Shown here piece after piece: positions 26,144 to 34,505 of a stretch of 35,038 nucleotides of DNA; within the stretch, counting starts at the first letter, position 1, and every line of letters starts with the position of its first letter. A program made the translations under genes and the position numbers. The notes under the pieces are model-generated. The model was not told the origin of the DNA, ran no database searches, and worked only from the letters and a program-made list of their open reading frames with translations. The stretch comes from Sphingomonadales bacterium (lineage in GTDB: Bacteria > Pseudomonadota > Alphaproteobacteria > Sphingomonadales > Sphingomonadaceae): contig JADJAC010000005.1 in NCBI GenBank assembly GCA_016704425.1, positions 1 through 35,038 of the forward strand, in the 5' to 3' direction.

Positions 26144-27819
26144 AGCGCCTTGCGGTGCTGCTTTTGTCTCTCGCACTGGCAGCGGCGAAAGCTGCGCCGG
26201 AGCCAGCGACAATCTTGAGCGGCGGGCCAATCATCACAATGGATGGCGCATCGCCGGAGACGGTGGAGGCCATTGCCGTTCGCGGCGGCAAGATCATTGC
26301 TGTCGGCACGATTACCTCGGTCGCCAAGGCTGCGGGTAAGCACGCCCGTCGGGTTGACCTGAGGGGACGCACGCTCCTTCCAGGCTTTATCGATGCACAC
26401 GGCCACGTCAGTTTTGTGGGTCAGAATGCGGGAATGGTGCAGCTTCAACCGCCCCCTGTTGGCGGTGTCGACAGCATTGCCAAACTTCAGCAGGCTTTCC
26501 GCGATTGGACGCTCGCGCAGGCGCTGCCGGAAGGTGTGCCGGTCGTTGGCAATGGTTTCGACGACAGCCAGCTGGTCGAAAGGCGATTCCCCAACCGGCA
26601 TGATCTCGATGCTGTTTCGGAGACTCGACCATTGATGGCCATTCATGTGAGCGGCCATTTTGCGGTCCTGAATTCAGCAATGCTGAAGCTGGCGGGCATT
26701 GGACCCGCTACACCCGATCCAATCGGCGGGGTTATTCGTCGCGAAGCGGATGGCAAAACGCCGGATGGCGTGCTTGAAGAAGCTGCCCTGTTCGCGGCGC
26801 TCAAGATTCTGTTGCCCAAGAATGCTGATGCCGGAATCGATGCCCTTGTAGCGGGCGAACGAATTTATGTCGCAAATGGCATCACGACCGCACAAGACGG
26901 CCGCGTTATGCCAGAGAGCTGGCCAGCCCTGGAAGCAGCAGCCAAACGTGGTGCTTTGCCAATCGATGCGGTTGCGCTGGTATCATTCGAGCGCGATTGG
27001 CCCGAAGCGCTCCAGGCACAGATTGGCAAAGGCTATGTTGGTCGTTTGCGGATCGCCGGAATCAAGCTGACGGTCGACGGGTCGCCGCAGGGCCGCACAG
27101 CTTGGCTGCATGATCCTGTGCCTATTCCGCCAGCAGGGAAGGGTGCCGACTATCGGGGTTACCCCGCCATCGATCTCAAACTGTTCAACGCAAGACTGGG
27201 GGAAGCCGCGAAGAATGGCTGGCAGGTATTCGTGCATGTCAATGGTGATGAGGCGATGCAGGCCCTGATTGATGGCGTCCGGGCTAACGGGCTTGCCGGC
27301 CGCCGGACCATCGCGATCCATAGCCAGGTGGTGAGGCCGGAACAGCTTGATGCAATGAAGGCTTTGGATATCCAGCCAAGTTTCTTCGCCAATCATACCT
27401 GGTACTGGGGAGACTGGCACCGCGATGTGGCTCTAGGCCCGAAACGCGCCGACTTTATATCGCCACAAGCGACAGCCTGGCGGATTGGGTTGAGGCCAAC
27501 AGCCCATAACGACTCCCCCGTCGTTCCGCCCGATATCATGCGTCTGATCTGGTCATCGGTGAACCGTCGTACTCAGTCTGGTGACATTCTGGGGCCTTTG
27601 GAGCGCATTTCGGTCTATCAGGCGCTACAACAAGTTACGATCAATGCAGCATTACAGATTGGCGAGGATGGTGAAAAAGGAAGCATTGCCATCGGCAAAA
27701 AAGCTGATTTCGTGTTGCTCGACACAAACCCGCTTTCGGCCGATCCGATGAAGCTCAACGAGGTGAAGGTTCTGGCGACGATCAAAGATGGCTCGACTGT
27801 TTTCGGAAAGGTTGAATAG
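26140..27819 (+). CDS. Exported amidohydrolase (Amidohydro_3, YtcJ-like)
   Basis: A 559-residue metal-dependent hydrolase. The N-terminus (MKRLAVLLLSLALAAAKAA) looks like a cleaved signal peptide, so it is probably periplasmic, unlike most of this operon. It has the start of the small beta domain, then PGFIDAHGHVSF with H87 and H89, GIKLTVDGSPQGRTAW, FVHVNGDEAM, TIAIHSQVV and HNDSPVV. The family includes hydrolases of amides, cyclic amides and other C-N bonds; its substrates are diverse. It overlaps the Rieske gene by ATGA. A periplasmic hydrolase here may process the substrate before uptake through the inner membrane. Confidence 0.85.
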   Translation: MKRLAVLLLSLALAAAKAAPEPATILSGGPIITMDGASPETVEAIAVRGGKIIAVGTITSVAKAAGKHARRVDLRGRTLLPGFIDAHGHVSFVGQNAGMVQLQPPPVGGVDSIAKLQQAFRDWTLAQALPEGVPVVGNGFDDSQLVERRFPNRHDLDAVSETRPLMAIHVSGHFAVLNSAMLKLAGIGPATPDPIGGVIRREADGKTPDGVLEEAALFAALKILLPKNADAGIDALVAGERIYVANGITTAQDGRVMPESWPALEAAAKRGALPIDAVALVSFERDWPEALQAQIGKGYVGRLRIAGIKLTVDGSPQGRTAWLHDPVPIPPAGKGADYRGYPAIDLKLFNARLGEAAKNGWQVFVHVNGDEAMQALIDGVRANGLAGRRTIAIHSQVVRPEQLDAMKALDIQPSFFANHTWYWGDWHRDVALGPKRADFISPQATAWRIGLRPTAHNDSPVVPPDIMRLIWSSVNRRTQSGDILGPLERISVYQALQQVTINAALQIGEDGEKGSIAIGKKADFVLLDTNPLSADPMKLNEVKVLATIKDGSTVFGKVE

Positions 27820-27827
27820 GACCGTCC

Positions 27828-29162
27828 ATGGCTATTCCGCGACTGCATGATGAACCTTCGGCAAACGAACTGGCAAAAAGTATCGCCCAGGGGGAGTTGA
27901 GTGCTGTTGAAGCTACAGACGCAGCAATTGCACGAATCGAAAGGCTGGATGGGCCCATCAACGCCGTTGTTGTGAGGGATTTCGATCGCGCACGCGAAGC
28001 TGCCGGCAAGGCTGACGAGAGGCGCGCGGCAGGAAATGCCGGCCCCCTCAATGGTGTGCCAATCACCGTCAAGGAAAGCTTCAATATTGCCGGGCTGAAG
28101 ACGACCTGGGGTTTCGAATACGCGCGTGATTTCGTGGCCGATGAAGATGCACACGCGGTCAAGAAATTGAAAGAAGCCGGAGCAGTTGTGCTCGGCAAGA
28201 CGAACGTACCTGTTGCCCTCGCCGATCTCCAAACCAACAACCCCATTTATGGGCGCACCAACAACCCACATGATCTTTTGCGCGTTTCAGGGGGGTCATC
28301 TGGTGGAGGTGCAGCGGCCCTCGCTGCCGGAATGGTTCCGCTTGAATTCGGTTCGGATATTGGAGGTTCGATCCGCACGCCGTGTCACTTCTGCGGCGTC
28401 ATGGGCCTGAAACCAACCTATGGCGCAATTCCCATCGATGGTCATTTTGCACCCGGGACGGCGGGCGCGGCGACGGTTCTTTCGATGTCCGGTCCTATGG
28501 CGCGTTCTTCTGCGGATCTGGCCCTTGCGCTCGATTTGACGTCTGTGCCGCCACTGCCCCGGGCGCGGCATGCCAGTTTCAAGGGCGTACGCATTCTATT
28601 GCTGGACACACATCCATTGGCTGCTGTCGATGCGCCTGTCACCGCAGCGTTACGTCACGCCGCGGATGTCGCAGCAAACGAAGGTGCAGTCATTTCAGTG
28701 AGGAGTTCGTTACTCCCCGACCGTGAAGCGATGCATCCTGCCTATGTCAAGCTGCTCAGCACAGCAATGGCAGTGCGTATGCCGCCATCGCCGGAGCACC
28801 CGGAAATTGGCATGCGTGACTGGCTCAAGCTGCTTGACCAGCAGGCAGATATGACTCGACAATGGCAGAGGCTCTTCACGGAGTTTGATGCCATTTTCAC
28901 ACCTGTGTTCGGGACTGTGGCATTTGAACATGTCGAAGAGGCTGACTGGCGGAAGCGCAGGCTGACAATAAATGGCGCAGAAGAACCATTCGCACCGCAA
29001 ATTGCCTGGATTGGCCAGGCTACATATCCCGGACTGCCGGCAGTTTCGGTGCCTGTAGGCAGTAGTGGGCATCTGCCGATTGGGATTCAGGTAATCGCGC
29101 CGCACTGGCAAGACCATAGTGCGATTGCGCTTGCCGGCATATTGCATAATTTGATCTCTTAA
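27828..29162 (+). CDS. Amidase-signature family protein
   Basis: A 444-residue serine amidase with the Ser-cisSer-Lys triad visible: K82 (TVKESF), S157 in VSGGSSGG (24 residues before the nucleophile, as in the family) and S181 in GSDIGGSIRTP. It is slightly shorter than many family members but complete from the N-terminal helix to ATYPGLPAVSVPVG. The reaction is hydrolysis of an amide or ester bond; substrates range from small amides to fatty-acid amides. It follows the exported hydrolase by 8 bp. An amide-bearing substrate, for example a conjugated steroid-like acid, would explain both genes, but that is inference. Confidence 0.86.
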   Translation: MAIPRLHDEPSANELAKSIAQGELSAVEATDAAIARIERLDGPINAVVVRDFDRAREAAGKADERRAAGNAGPLNGVPITVKESFNIAGLKTTWGFEYARDFVADEDAHAVKKLKEAGAVVLGKTNVPVALADLQTNNPIYGRTNNPHDLLRVSGGSSGGGAAALAAGMVPLEFGSDIGGSIRTPCHFCGVMGLKPTYGAIPIDGHFAPGTAGAATVLSMSGPMARSSADLALALDLTSVPPLPRARHASFKGVRILLLDTHPLAAVDAPVTAALRHAADVAANEGAVISVRSSLLPDREAMHPAYVKLLSTAMAVRMPPSPEHPEIGMRDWLKLLDQQADMTRQWQRLFTEFDAIFTPVFGTVAFEHVEEADWRKRRLTINGAEEPFAPQIAWIGQATYPGLPAVSVPVGSSGHLPIGIQVIAPHWQDHSAIALAGILHNLIS

Positions 29163-29183
29163 GAGGGAAAAGGGAGAAATCTG

Positions 29184-30575
29184 ATGTCAACCGCCACGCT
29201 GCCCCCCATCGATGGAGGAACACCTGTTCTTGGCCATTTGCTACCTTTCTTCAGAGATCCCGTTTCAGTCCTGAGACAGGGATACCAAAGTCGAGGGAAG
29301 CTCTTCTCATTCAACATCCTCGGACGCACGATGAACGTGATGTTGGGTCCGGAACATAACCGCTTCTTTTTCGAAGAGACTGACAAGCTTTTGTCGATCC
29401 GTGAATCGATGCCCTTCTTTCTGAAAATGTTTTCGCCAGATTTCTACAGCTTCGCGGAAATGGATGAATATTTGCGCCAGCGCGCGGTCATCATGCCGCG
29501 CTTCAAAGCCGCTGCCATGAAGCAATATGTCGGAGTGATGGTTGAAGAGTCACTCAACCTTGTGAACCGACTGGGAAGCGAAGGTGAGTTTGACCTGATA
29601 CCAACTTTGGGTCCTGTTGTGATGGATATCGCGGCGCACAGCTTCATGGGCAAGGAATTTCATGAAAAGCTTGGGCACGAGTTTTTCGAACTTTTTCGCG
29701 AGTTTTCAGGCGGCATGGAATTTGTGCTGCCTCTCTGGCTGCCAACACCGAAAATGGTGAAGAGCCAGCGTGCCAAAAGGAAGCTTCACGCCATCCTGCA
29801 GGGCTGGATAGAAAAGCGCCGCGCCGCACCACTTGATCCTCCTGATTTCTTCCAGGGCATGATTGAAAGCAAATATCCAGATGGCCGCCCGATACCTGAC
29901 GAGTTGATTCGTCACCTGATCCTGCTTCTGGTCTGGGCGGGCCACGAGACAACTGCGGGACAGGTAAGCTGGGCCCTCGCAGACATTCTGCAGAATGCCG
30001 ACTATGAAACTGTCCTTCGTGACGAGTTGCGTCTGGTTCTCGGCGGCGATGACGGGAGTTCGCTCGGATGGGAGCAAGCTGTCGCGATGCAGAAAATGGA
30101 TCTCGCATTGCGCGAGACCGAACGCTTGCATCCTGTTGCATTCATCCTCTCGCGCAAGGCGAGCACAGACATTGAGCGAGAAGGCTATACGATCCGCAAA
30201 GGCGATTTTGTGCTGTTGGCTCCGTCTGTCACGCATCGCATGACCGAAACCTGGATCGAGCCGGACCGCTATAACCCGGAACGCTTCAACGCCGAACGAG
30301 AGGATGCCCAAATAGAGAGCAATTCGCTGGTTGGCTTTGGCGGGGGCGTGCATCGCTGCGCGGGTGTCAATTTTGCCCGCATGGAGATGAAGATCATTCT
30401 TGCGGTGCTGCTGCAGAATTATGAGATGGAACTGCTTGACGAGGTTCGGCCCATTGCCGGGGCCGGGACCTACTGGCCGGCACAGCCTTGTCGCGTCAGG
30501 TATCGCAAACGGGCCAGAAATTCCGAAGCAGGGCGAGCGTTGCGGAACTCGCAACGGCAGCGGGCTGTCCGGTGA
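29184..30575 (+). CDS. Cytochrome P450 (CYP51-like type)
   Basis: A 463-residue P450. Proline-rich start (PPIDGGTPVLGHLLPF), I-helix WAGHETTAG (oxygen-binding AGHETT, 252-257), ExxR as ETER (311-314) and heme-binding FGGGVHRCAG (385-394) with Cys392. The overall layout, including FFFEETDKLLSIRES, resembles CYP51-type sterol demethylases more than typical bacterial camphor-type P450s. Likely an oxidation of a sterol- or terpenoid-like ring or side chain. AAGGGAGAAA precedes ATG 29184. The ferredoxin gene follows 7 bp later, so the pair probably forms the electron-transfer unit; no ferredoxin reductase was seen in the window. Confidence 0.9.
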   Translation: MSTATLPPIDGGTPVLGHLLPFFRDPVSVLRQGYQSRGKLFSFNILGRTMNVMLGPEHNRFFFEETDKLLSIRESMPFFLKMFSPDFYSFAEMDEYLRQRAVIMPRFKAAAMKQYVGVMVEESLNLVNRLGSEGEFDLIPTLGPVVMDIAAHSFMGKEFHEKLGHEFFELFREFSGGMEFVLPLWLPTPKMVKSQRAKRKLHAILQGWIEKRRAAPLDPPDFFQGMIESKYPDGRPIPDELIRHLILLLVWAGHETTAGQVSWALADILQNADYETVLRDELRLVLGGDDGSSLGWEQAVAMQKMDLALRETERLHPVAFILSRKASTDIEREGYTIRKGDFVLLAPSVTHRMTETWIEPDRYNPERFNAEREDAQIESNSLVGFGGGVHRCAGVNFARMEMKIILAVLLQNYEMELLDEVRPIAGAGTYWPAQPCRVRYRKRARNSEAGRALRNSQRQRAVR

Positions 30576-30582
30576 ATCACTA

Positions 30583-30915
30583 ATGGCGAAAGTCACCTAT
30601 ATCCAACCTGATGGAACGCCGCGGACGTGCGTCAATTTCGAAGGCATGACTGTTATGCACCTTGCTGTTGGCAACCTTGTAGATGGCATAGATGCAAACT
30701 GCGGTGGCATGATGCAATGTGGTACGTGCCACGTGTACATTGCATCCGAATGGGCTGACCGGGTCGGGCCGCCGTCGTCCGATGAGCGTGCGATGCTTGA
30801 AGGATTGGCGGGGGTGGAGGTTCGACCCACCAGCCGGCTTTCCTGTCAGATACAACTTGGTGAAGAGCTGGATGGCCTTGTTATAGAAGTCCCGACCGAA
30901 CAACCGGGGATCTGA
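30583..30915 (+). CDS. [2Fe-2S] ferredoxin (adrenodoxin/putidaredoxin type)
   Basis: A 110-residue ferredoxin with C40, C46 and C49 (CGGMMQCGTC) and C88 (LSCQI), spaced as C-x5-C-x2-C-x38-C, fitting the vertebrate-type class that feeds P450s. The start ATG 30583 is 7 bp after the P450 stop; a longer reading from 30400 runs inside the P450 gene and is rejected. It most likely supplies electrons to the adjacent P450, and perhaps to the Rieske oxygenase. It is the last gene of the plus-strand operon, with a 17-bp gap to the convergent regulator gene. Confidence 0.9.
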   Translation: MAKVTYIQPDGTPRTCVNFEGMTVMHLAVGNLVDGIDANCGGMMQCGTCHVYIASEWADRVGPPSSDERAMLEGLAGVEVRPTSRLSCQIQLGEELDGLVIEVPTEQPGI

Positions 30916-30932
30916 TTGTTCGGCTGGAAGGG

Positions 30933-31680
30933 CTAACCCCCTCGAAGCCTGTCGAGGCCACTCGTATCAAGCGGACGCATCACTGCCAGTGATACAAACC
31001 AGCTTGCAGGGCGGTGCGTTGTATCACGATCATGCCGCGCCAGTGCCTGAACCTTGCGTCGAAACTCCTCGATCAATTCGGCGAGCGTTGCAGCGCCCTG
31101 AGGAGATAGCTTCACCATTTCCGAGGCGTAGACGCTCTCTGCGGCCGAAAAATCCATCGTCACGAACTGGGTCTTCATCCGTTGTTCGAACAGGGTCCGC
31201 ATGGGAGCCTTGTTCCAGATGATTGTCCCGTCGACGAGTGAGCGGACCCGCCCGCCGGGCAGGCGGTCAATGAGCGCCAGCCTTTCCAGACGAGACAGCG
31301 CCGATTCGATGAGCCGAGGCGGCAAAGCGAAATCGGTTGCGGTTTCCTCAGGCGGGTACCCCGAGAGGATCGTGACAAACATCAATGCGAGGAATTCATC
31401 GGCCATCAACGCGCGCTCCTGCGCGAGCGTCAATTCCTGAGCGAGCCCCGACGCAGGCCGCCTCGGCTTTCCTCACAAGATCAGCCAAGCTCAATCCGCA
31501 AAGTTCCGCAAGTTTCGACAATCGGTCAATTGTGGCAGATTTTCCGGCAAGCCAGCGCTTCACCGTCGTCTCGCCAATAGAAAGCTTCCTGGCAATGCGC
31601 GCACCCGTCCATCCGTGCGATTTCAATTCTCGCTTGAGCACTGCAAGAAGTCGCTCGCTATCGCTTTGGGATCGATTCAT
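30933..31680 (-). pseudogene. HTH (XRE-type) transcriptional regulator, one frameshift
   Basis: The N-terminal frame, from ATG 31680, has a helix-turn-helix (GWTGARIARKLSIGETTVKRWLAG, about 22-45) and a short second helical part (LADLVRKAEA). It then runs out of frame and stops at 31396. The other frame continues with AQELTLAQERALMADEFLAL and has a C-terminal domain (FAVPP-type helix: DFALPPRLIESALSRLERL, MKTQFVTMDF, VYASEMVKLS). Taking 748 nt as one gene needs one extra base: in a CCCC run at 31446-31449 (GGGG on the coding strand), losing one base gives VGLAQELTL. The restored protein is about 248 residues. If the frameshift is real, the DNA-binding half would be separated from the effector half. 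It is the only regulator gene visible in the window. Confidence 0.75.
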
Positions 31681-31702
31681 GATCTTAGATCGATATATGA
31701 TC
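31681..31702. promoter_or_regulatory. 22-bp dyad abutting the regulator start codon
   Basis: A 22-bp stretch starting and ending with GATC is symmetric at 18 of 22 positions. It lies immediately before the ATG (31680-31678) of the regulator, so the gene has no visible ribosome site and may be translated from a leaderless or weak transcript. It is a plausible autoregulatory operator. It is not related to the CGTA-N18-TACG box. Confidence 0.5.
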
Positions 31703-31803
31703 CCATTGCAAGTTCGCCGTTCGCTCGATCACTCCCTTCGGTTTATTCTCGAACTCAATACTCAAGGGGCGATCAACGTCTGAACGACGAATTGGAGGAG
31801 CAG

Positions 31804-33538
31804 ATGTCGGATATCCTGATCAAGAACGGCACCGTCGTGGATGGCACGGGTGCAAATGCTTTCACCGCTGATGTGCGCGTGAGGGACGGCGTAATCGTTG
31901 AGGTCGGACCAAATCTGGCTACCGGTGACGAACGCATGTTCGATGCGTCGAACTGCTATGTTTGCCCCGGCTTTATCGAGGCCATACCCATTATGATGGC
32001 ACCATGTGGTGGCAGCCCGACCTCGACCCGCTGCCCGGCTATGGCGCGACGACGATGATCCTGGGCAACTGCGGTTTCTCTATGGCGCCGCTGCACCCCT
32101 CAAAACAGGCCCGCGATGAAGTGATGGGGATATTCTCATTCTTCGAGGACATTCCAATTGGCCCATTTCGGCAAAATGTGCCGTGGGACTGGACGACGTG
32201 GTCCGAGTACCGCAAATCCTTTGAAAAGAGCGTCAAGGTGCCGTTGAATTATACCAGCTATGTCGGTCACATCCCGCTTCGTTTGGCGGCAATGGGGATG
32301 GACGCATGGGAGCGCGCCGCAACGCCCGAAGAGATCGCGAAGATGGCCGAACTGCTTGACGATGCGCTGGCCGCCGGCGCGATCGGCATGTCGGACAACA
32401 TGCACGATCATGACGGCACCGATCGTGCAGTTCCTTCGCTTCTCGCTTGCGACGACGAATTCAAGGCGCTTTTCGACGTCATGGATCGTTATCCGGCGAC
32501 TTGCTATCAGGTGATCGTCGATACCTTCATGCGGATGAATGGTCCGGCCAATCTGAAGCGACTTGAGGCGCTGCTGACTGGTCGAAAGATCCGGGTTCAG
32601 ATCGCGGGGGGAATCCCGACACTCTTCTTTCAGGCCGGAATTTTGCCAGAATGCAAAGAGCATCGCGAGCATGCGCGAGGCGGAGTCGATGTGTGGCCTG
32701 GATTTGCCCATGTTTCGCCAACGAGCGTACTCAGCATTACAAAGTCACTGATTTTTGCCCAGTCGAACGATTACGTCTGGCATGAGGTGGTCACGGCCGA
32801 GAGCCCCGAGGAAAAGGCACGACTGCTTTGTGATCCGGACTGGCGGGCTCGGGCTCGGGAAAGCTGGGATACTCAGGCATGGGACCATTCGCCGCTCAAG
32901 AACCCTCAGGAACTGCTTTTGCTGGACAGCGAAAATGGAGCTGGACCCATTGGCGGCACGTTGAAGGAGTTTGCGGACAGCAGGGGTGCCCATCGTTCGA
33001 ATGCCATGGCAGACTGGATCCTGGAGAATGGGCTGCTTTCGACGGTGCACATGGCGCCGTTCCCGAAAGACGAACAACTGACCGTGGCCTTGATGAAAGA
33101 CCCAAAGACGGTTGGCAATATCTCCGATGCCGGTGCCCATCTCCAAATGCTCTGTGGGGGCGGGGAAAACGCCTTGCTTCTCACGAAATATGTCCGCGAA
33201 GAAAAGTCGATTTCAATCGAGGAGGCCGTGCACATCATGACTGGCAAGCTCGCCGAGCACTTCTTCCTTTCAGATCGGGGCGTGATCGCACCGGGCAAAC
33301 GCGCAGACATCACGGTCTTCAATCTGGATGAAGTGACCTATCACCAGTTTGAAAAGGCTTGGGATGTTCCAGACGGGAACGGCGGAACCACTTGGCGCTT
33401 CGCAAGGCCGCTCCGATGCGCCTTACGCTTGTGAATGGTGTGCCGACATTCGAAAATGGCGCTTACACTGGGGCAAAGCCTGGCCAGTACCTTTCGCCAG
33501 CCAATGACGACGCGCCTTTGGCCGTCGCTGCGGAGTAA
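31804..33538 (+). pseudogene. D-aminoacylase-type amidohydrolase, two frameshifts
   Basis: ATG 31804 follows GGAGG at 31793-31797. The frame reads ILIKNGTVVDGTG and CPGFIE, then breaks at about 31980; the next frame has GHTHYDG, GYGATTMILGNCGFSMAP, PWDWTTW, GHIPLRLAAMG, ISDAGAHLQM and VIAPGKRADITVFN to about 33410, where a second break leads to APMRLTLVNGVPTFENG and a TAA at 33536-33538. Each break is explained by one missing base (a G at 31980-31981 and a G near 33410). The 1735 nt plus two bases gives exactly 579 codons. The metal ligands of the family are intact in the repaired protein. It is a divergent paralogue of the gene at 17305 and is followed after 5 bp by a Coq4-like gene. Sequencing error or decay are both possible. 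Confidence 0.8.
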
Positions 33539-33543
33539 AGATC

Positions 33544-34371
33544 ATGGAAGTCAAAGTGGGCGCCGGCGAGCGCGAATATTTCAACGGTGCGATTCGCAAA
33601 GTTGAAACGGAAAGTTCAGTTCTGGTCAGTTCGTCGAAATATCTCAACAATGCGGATCTGCGACACCTGATCTCTCAGGAAATGCTGCGCCGCAATGGCG
33701 CCGATCTTCCGAACACGGCCTAAATACCGGAAGTTGCACAACTTCTAATGATGTGAGGATTTTGGCTGGATCATGGCCCTTTTCGAGGAAGAAAGGCCCG
33801 TCTGCCGAAATTCCGTGAATGGTGCAGCAATCGTTCGCTTTCCGATTTCAAAAGGATGATGTCAAGGATTTGCGCGCCAGGAACTTCGGGGGCCGCGCTC
33901 TATGACTTCATGGTCAACAGCGGTTACGAGCTCGACATATTCTACAGGGAGATTGAGGTTGTAAACGATCTCACATTTTACCTCCGCCAGGCTGCGCTAA
34001 CGCATGATATTGAGCATATCGTCTCAGGATTCGGGCCAAACCACGGGGGAGAGGTGGCTCTGCTCAACGCCAACATGCACGCCAAGGCGCTCATTTTCAC
34101 CCAGAACTTGCCGCCTTTTTCAATCGCATCCCCACTATCTGAAATCGAAGACCATCATGAAGGATGGGCTGCACTCACTGAGGCAGCCGTGCTGAACCTG
34201 GAAGCCGAGTATCAGGGCGCCATTCAGGGACGAAACTGGAAATTTCCGCTCATGCTGGTCGATTGGCGGACGATGACGAATTGGCAGATTGACGATATTC
34301 GTGTTGAATTCGGCATCGCGCCATTGCCGCGGTCGGCCTTTGGGACGGCACCAACCGCCTGTGCAACTTGA
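33544..34371 (+). pseudogene. Coq4-like protein, stop codon and indels
   Basis: Start MEVKVGAGEREYFNG, then VLVSSSKYLNNADLRHLI, which strongly resembles the N-terminus of the Coq4-like protein at 19841. A TAA lies in frame at 33721-33723 and a TGA at 33754. Between them and about 33800 the true frame seems to move: EDFGWIMALFEEER is read in the +1 frame, and PKFREWCSNRS returns in the first. A two-base loss near 33753 and a one-base loss in the CCC at 33797-33799 explain both. From about 33856 the frame is clean and holds CAPGTSGAALYDF and HDIEHIV ... E (HDxxH-x11-E intact). The remaining TAA needs at least one substitution or further change. It may be a decayed copy or contain read errors; its active-site half is intact. 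Confidence 0.72.
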
Positions 34372-34448
34372 AACGATCCGCACTGGGGTGAAACCGATGT
34401 TGGAAGCGGCCGAGTAAATAAGCGTTATTCGCTGTTGTTTTGATCAGT

Positions 34449-34465
34449 TTACGCGATATGCGTAA
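34449..34465. promoter_or_regulatory. 17-bp perfect palindrome inside the shared box
   Basis: TTACGCgatatGCGTAA has 6-bp perfect arms around a 5-bp centre. Its right half overlaps the distal part of the CGTA-N18-TACG box at 34461-34486. The sequence CGCGATATGCGTAATT (34452-34467) is repeated exactly at 4684-4699 upstream of the receptor gene. This suggests that each half of the 22-bp-spaced box may itself be half of a short palindrome, as expected for two cooperating dimers. Confidence 0.55.
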
Positions 34466-34486
34466 TTGTGGACGAATAATATTACG
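34461..34486 (+). promoter_or_regulatory. CGTA-N18-TACG box upstream of the last SDR gene
   Basis: TGCGTAAT (34459-34466) and ATTACGCA (34481-34488) are perfect 8-bp inverted arms with the shared 22-bp offset; TTACGCAAATAGCG is followed by GGGAGG and the ATG at 34506. This is the clearest of the five copies. The 134-bp gap 34372-34505 otherwise shows nothing I can assign. Confidence 0.65.
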
Positions 34487-34505
34487 CAAATAGCGGGAGG
34501 AATGC

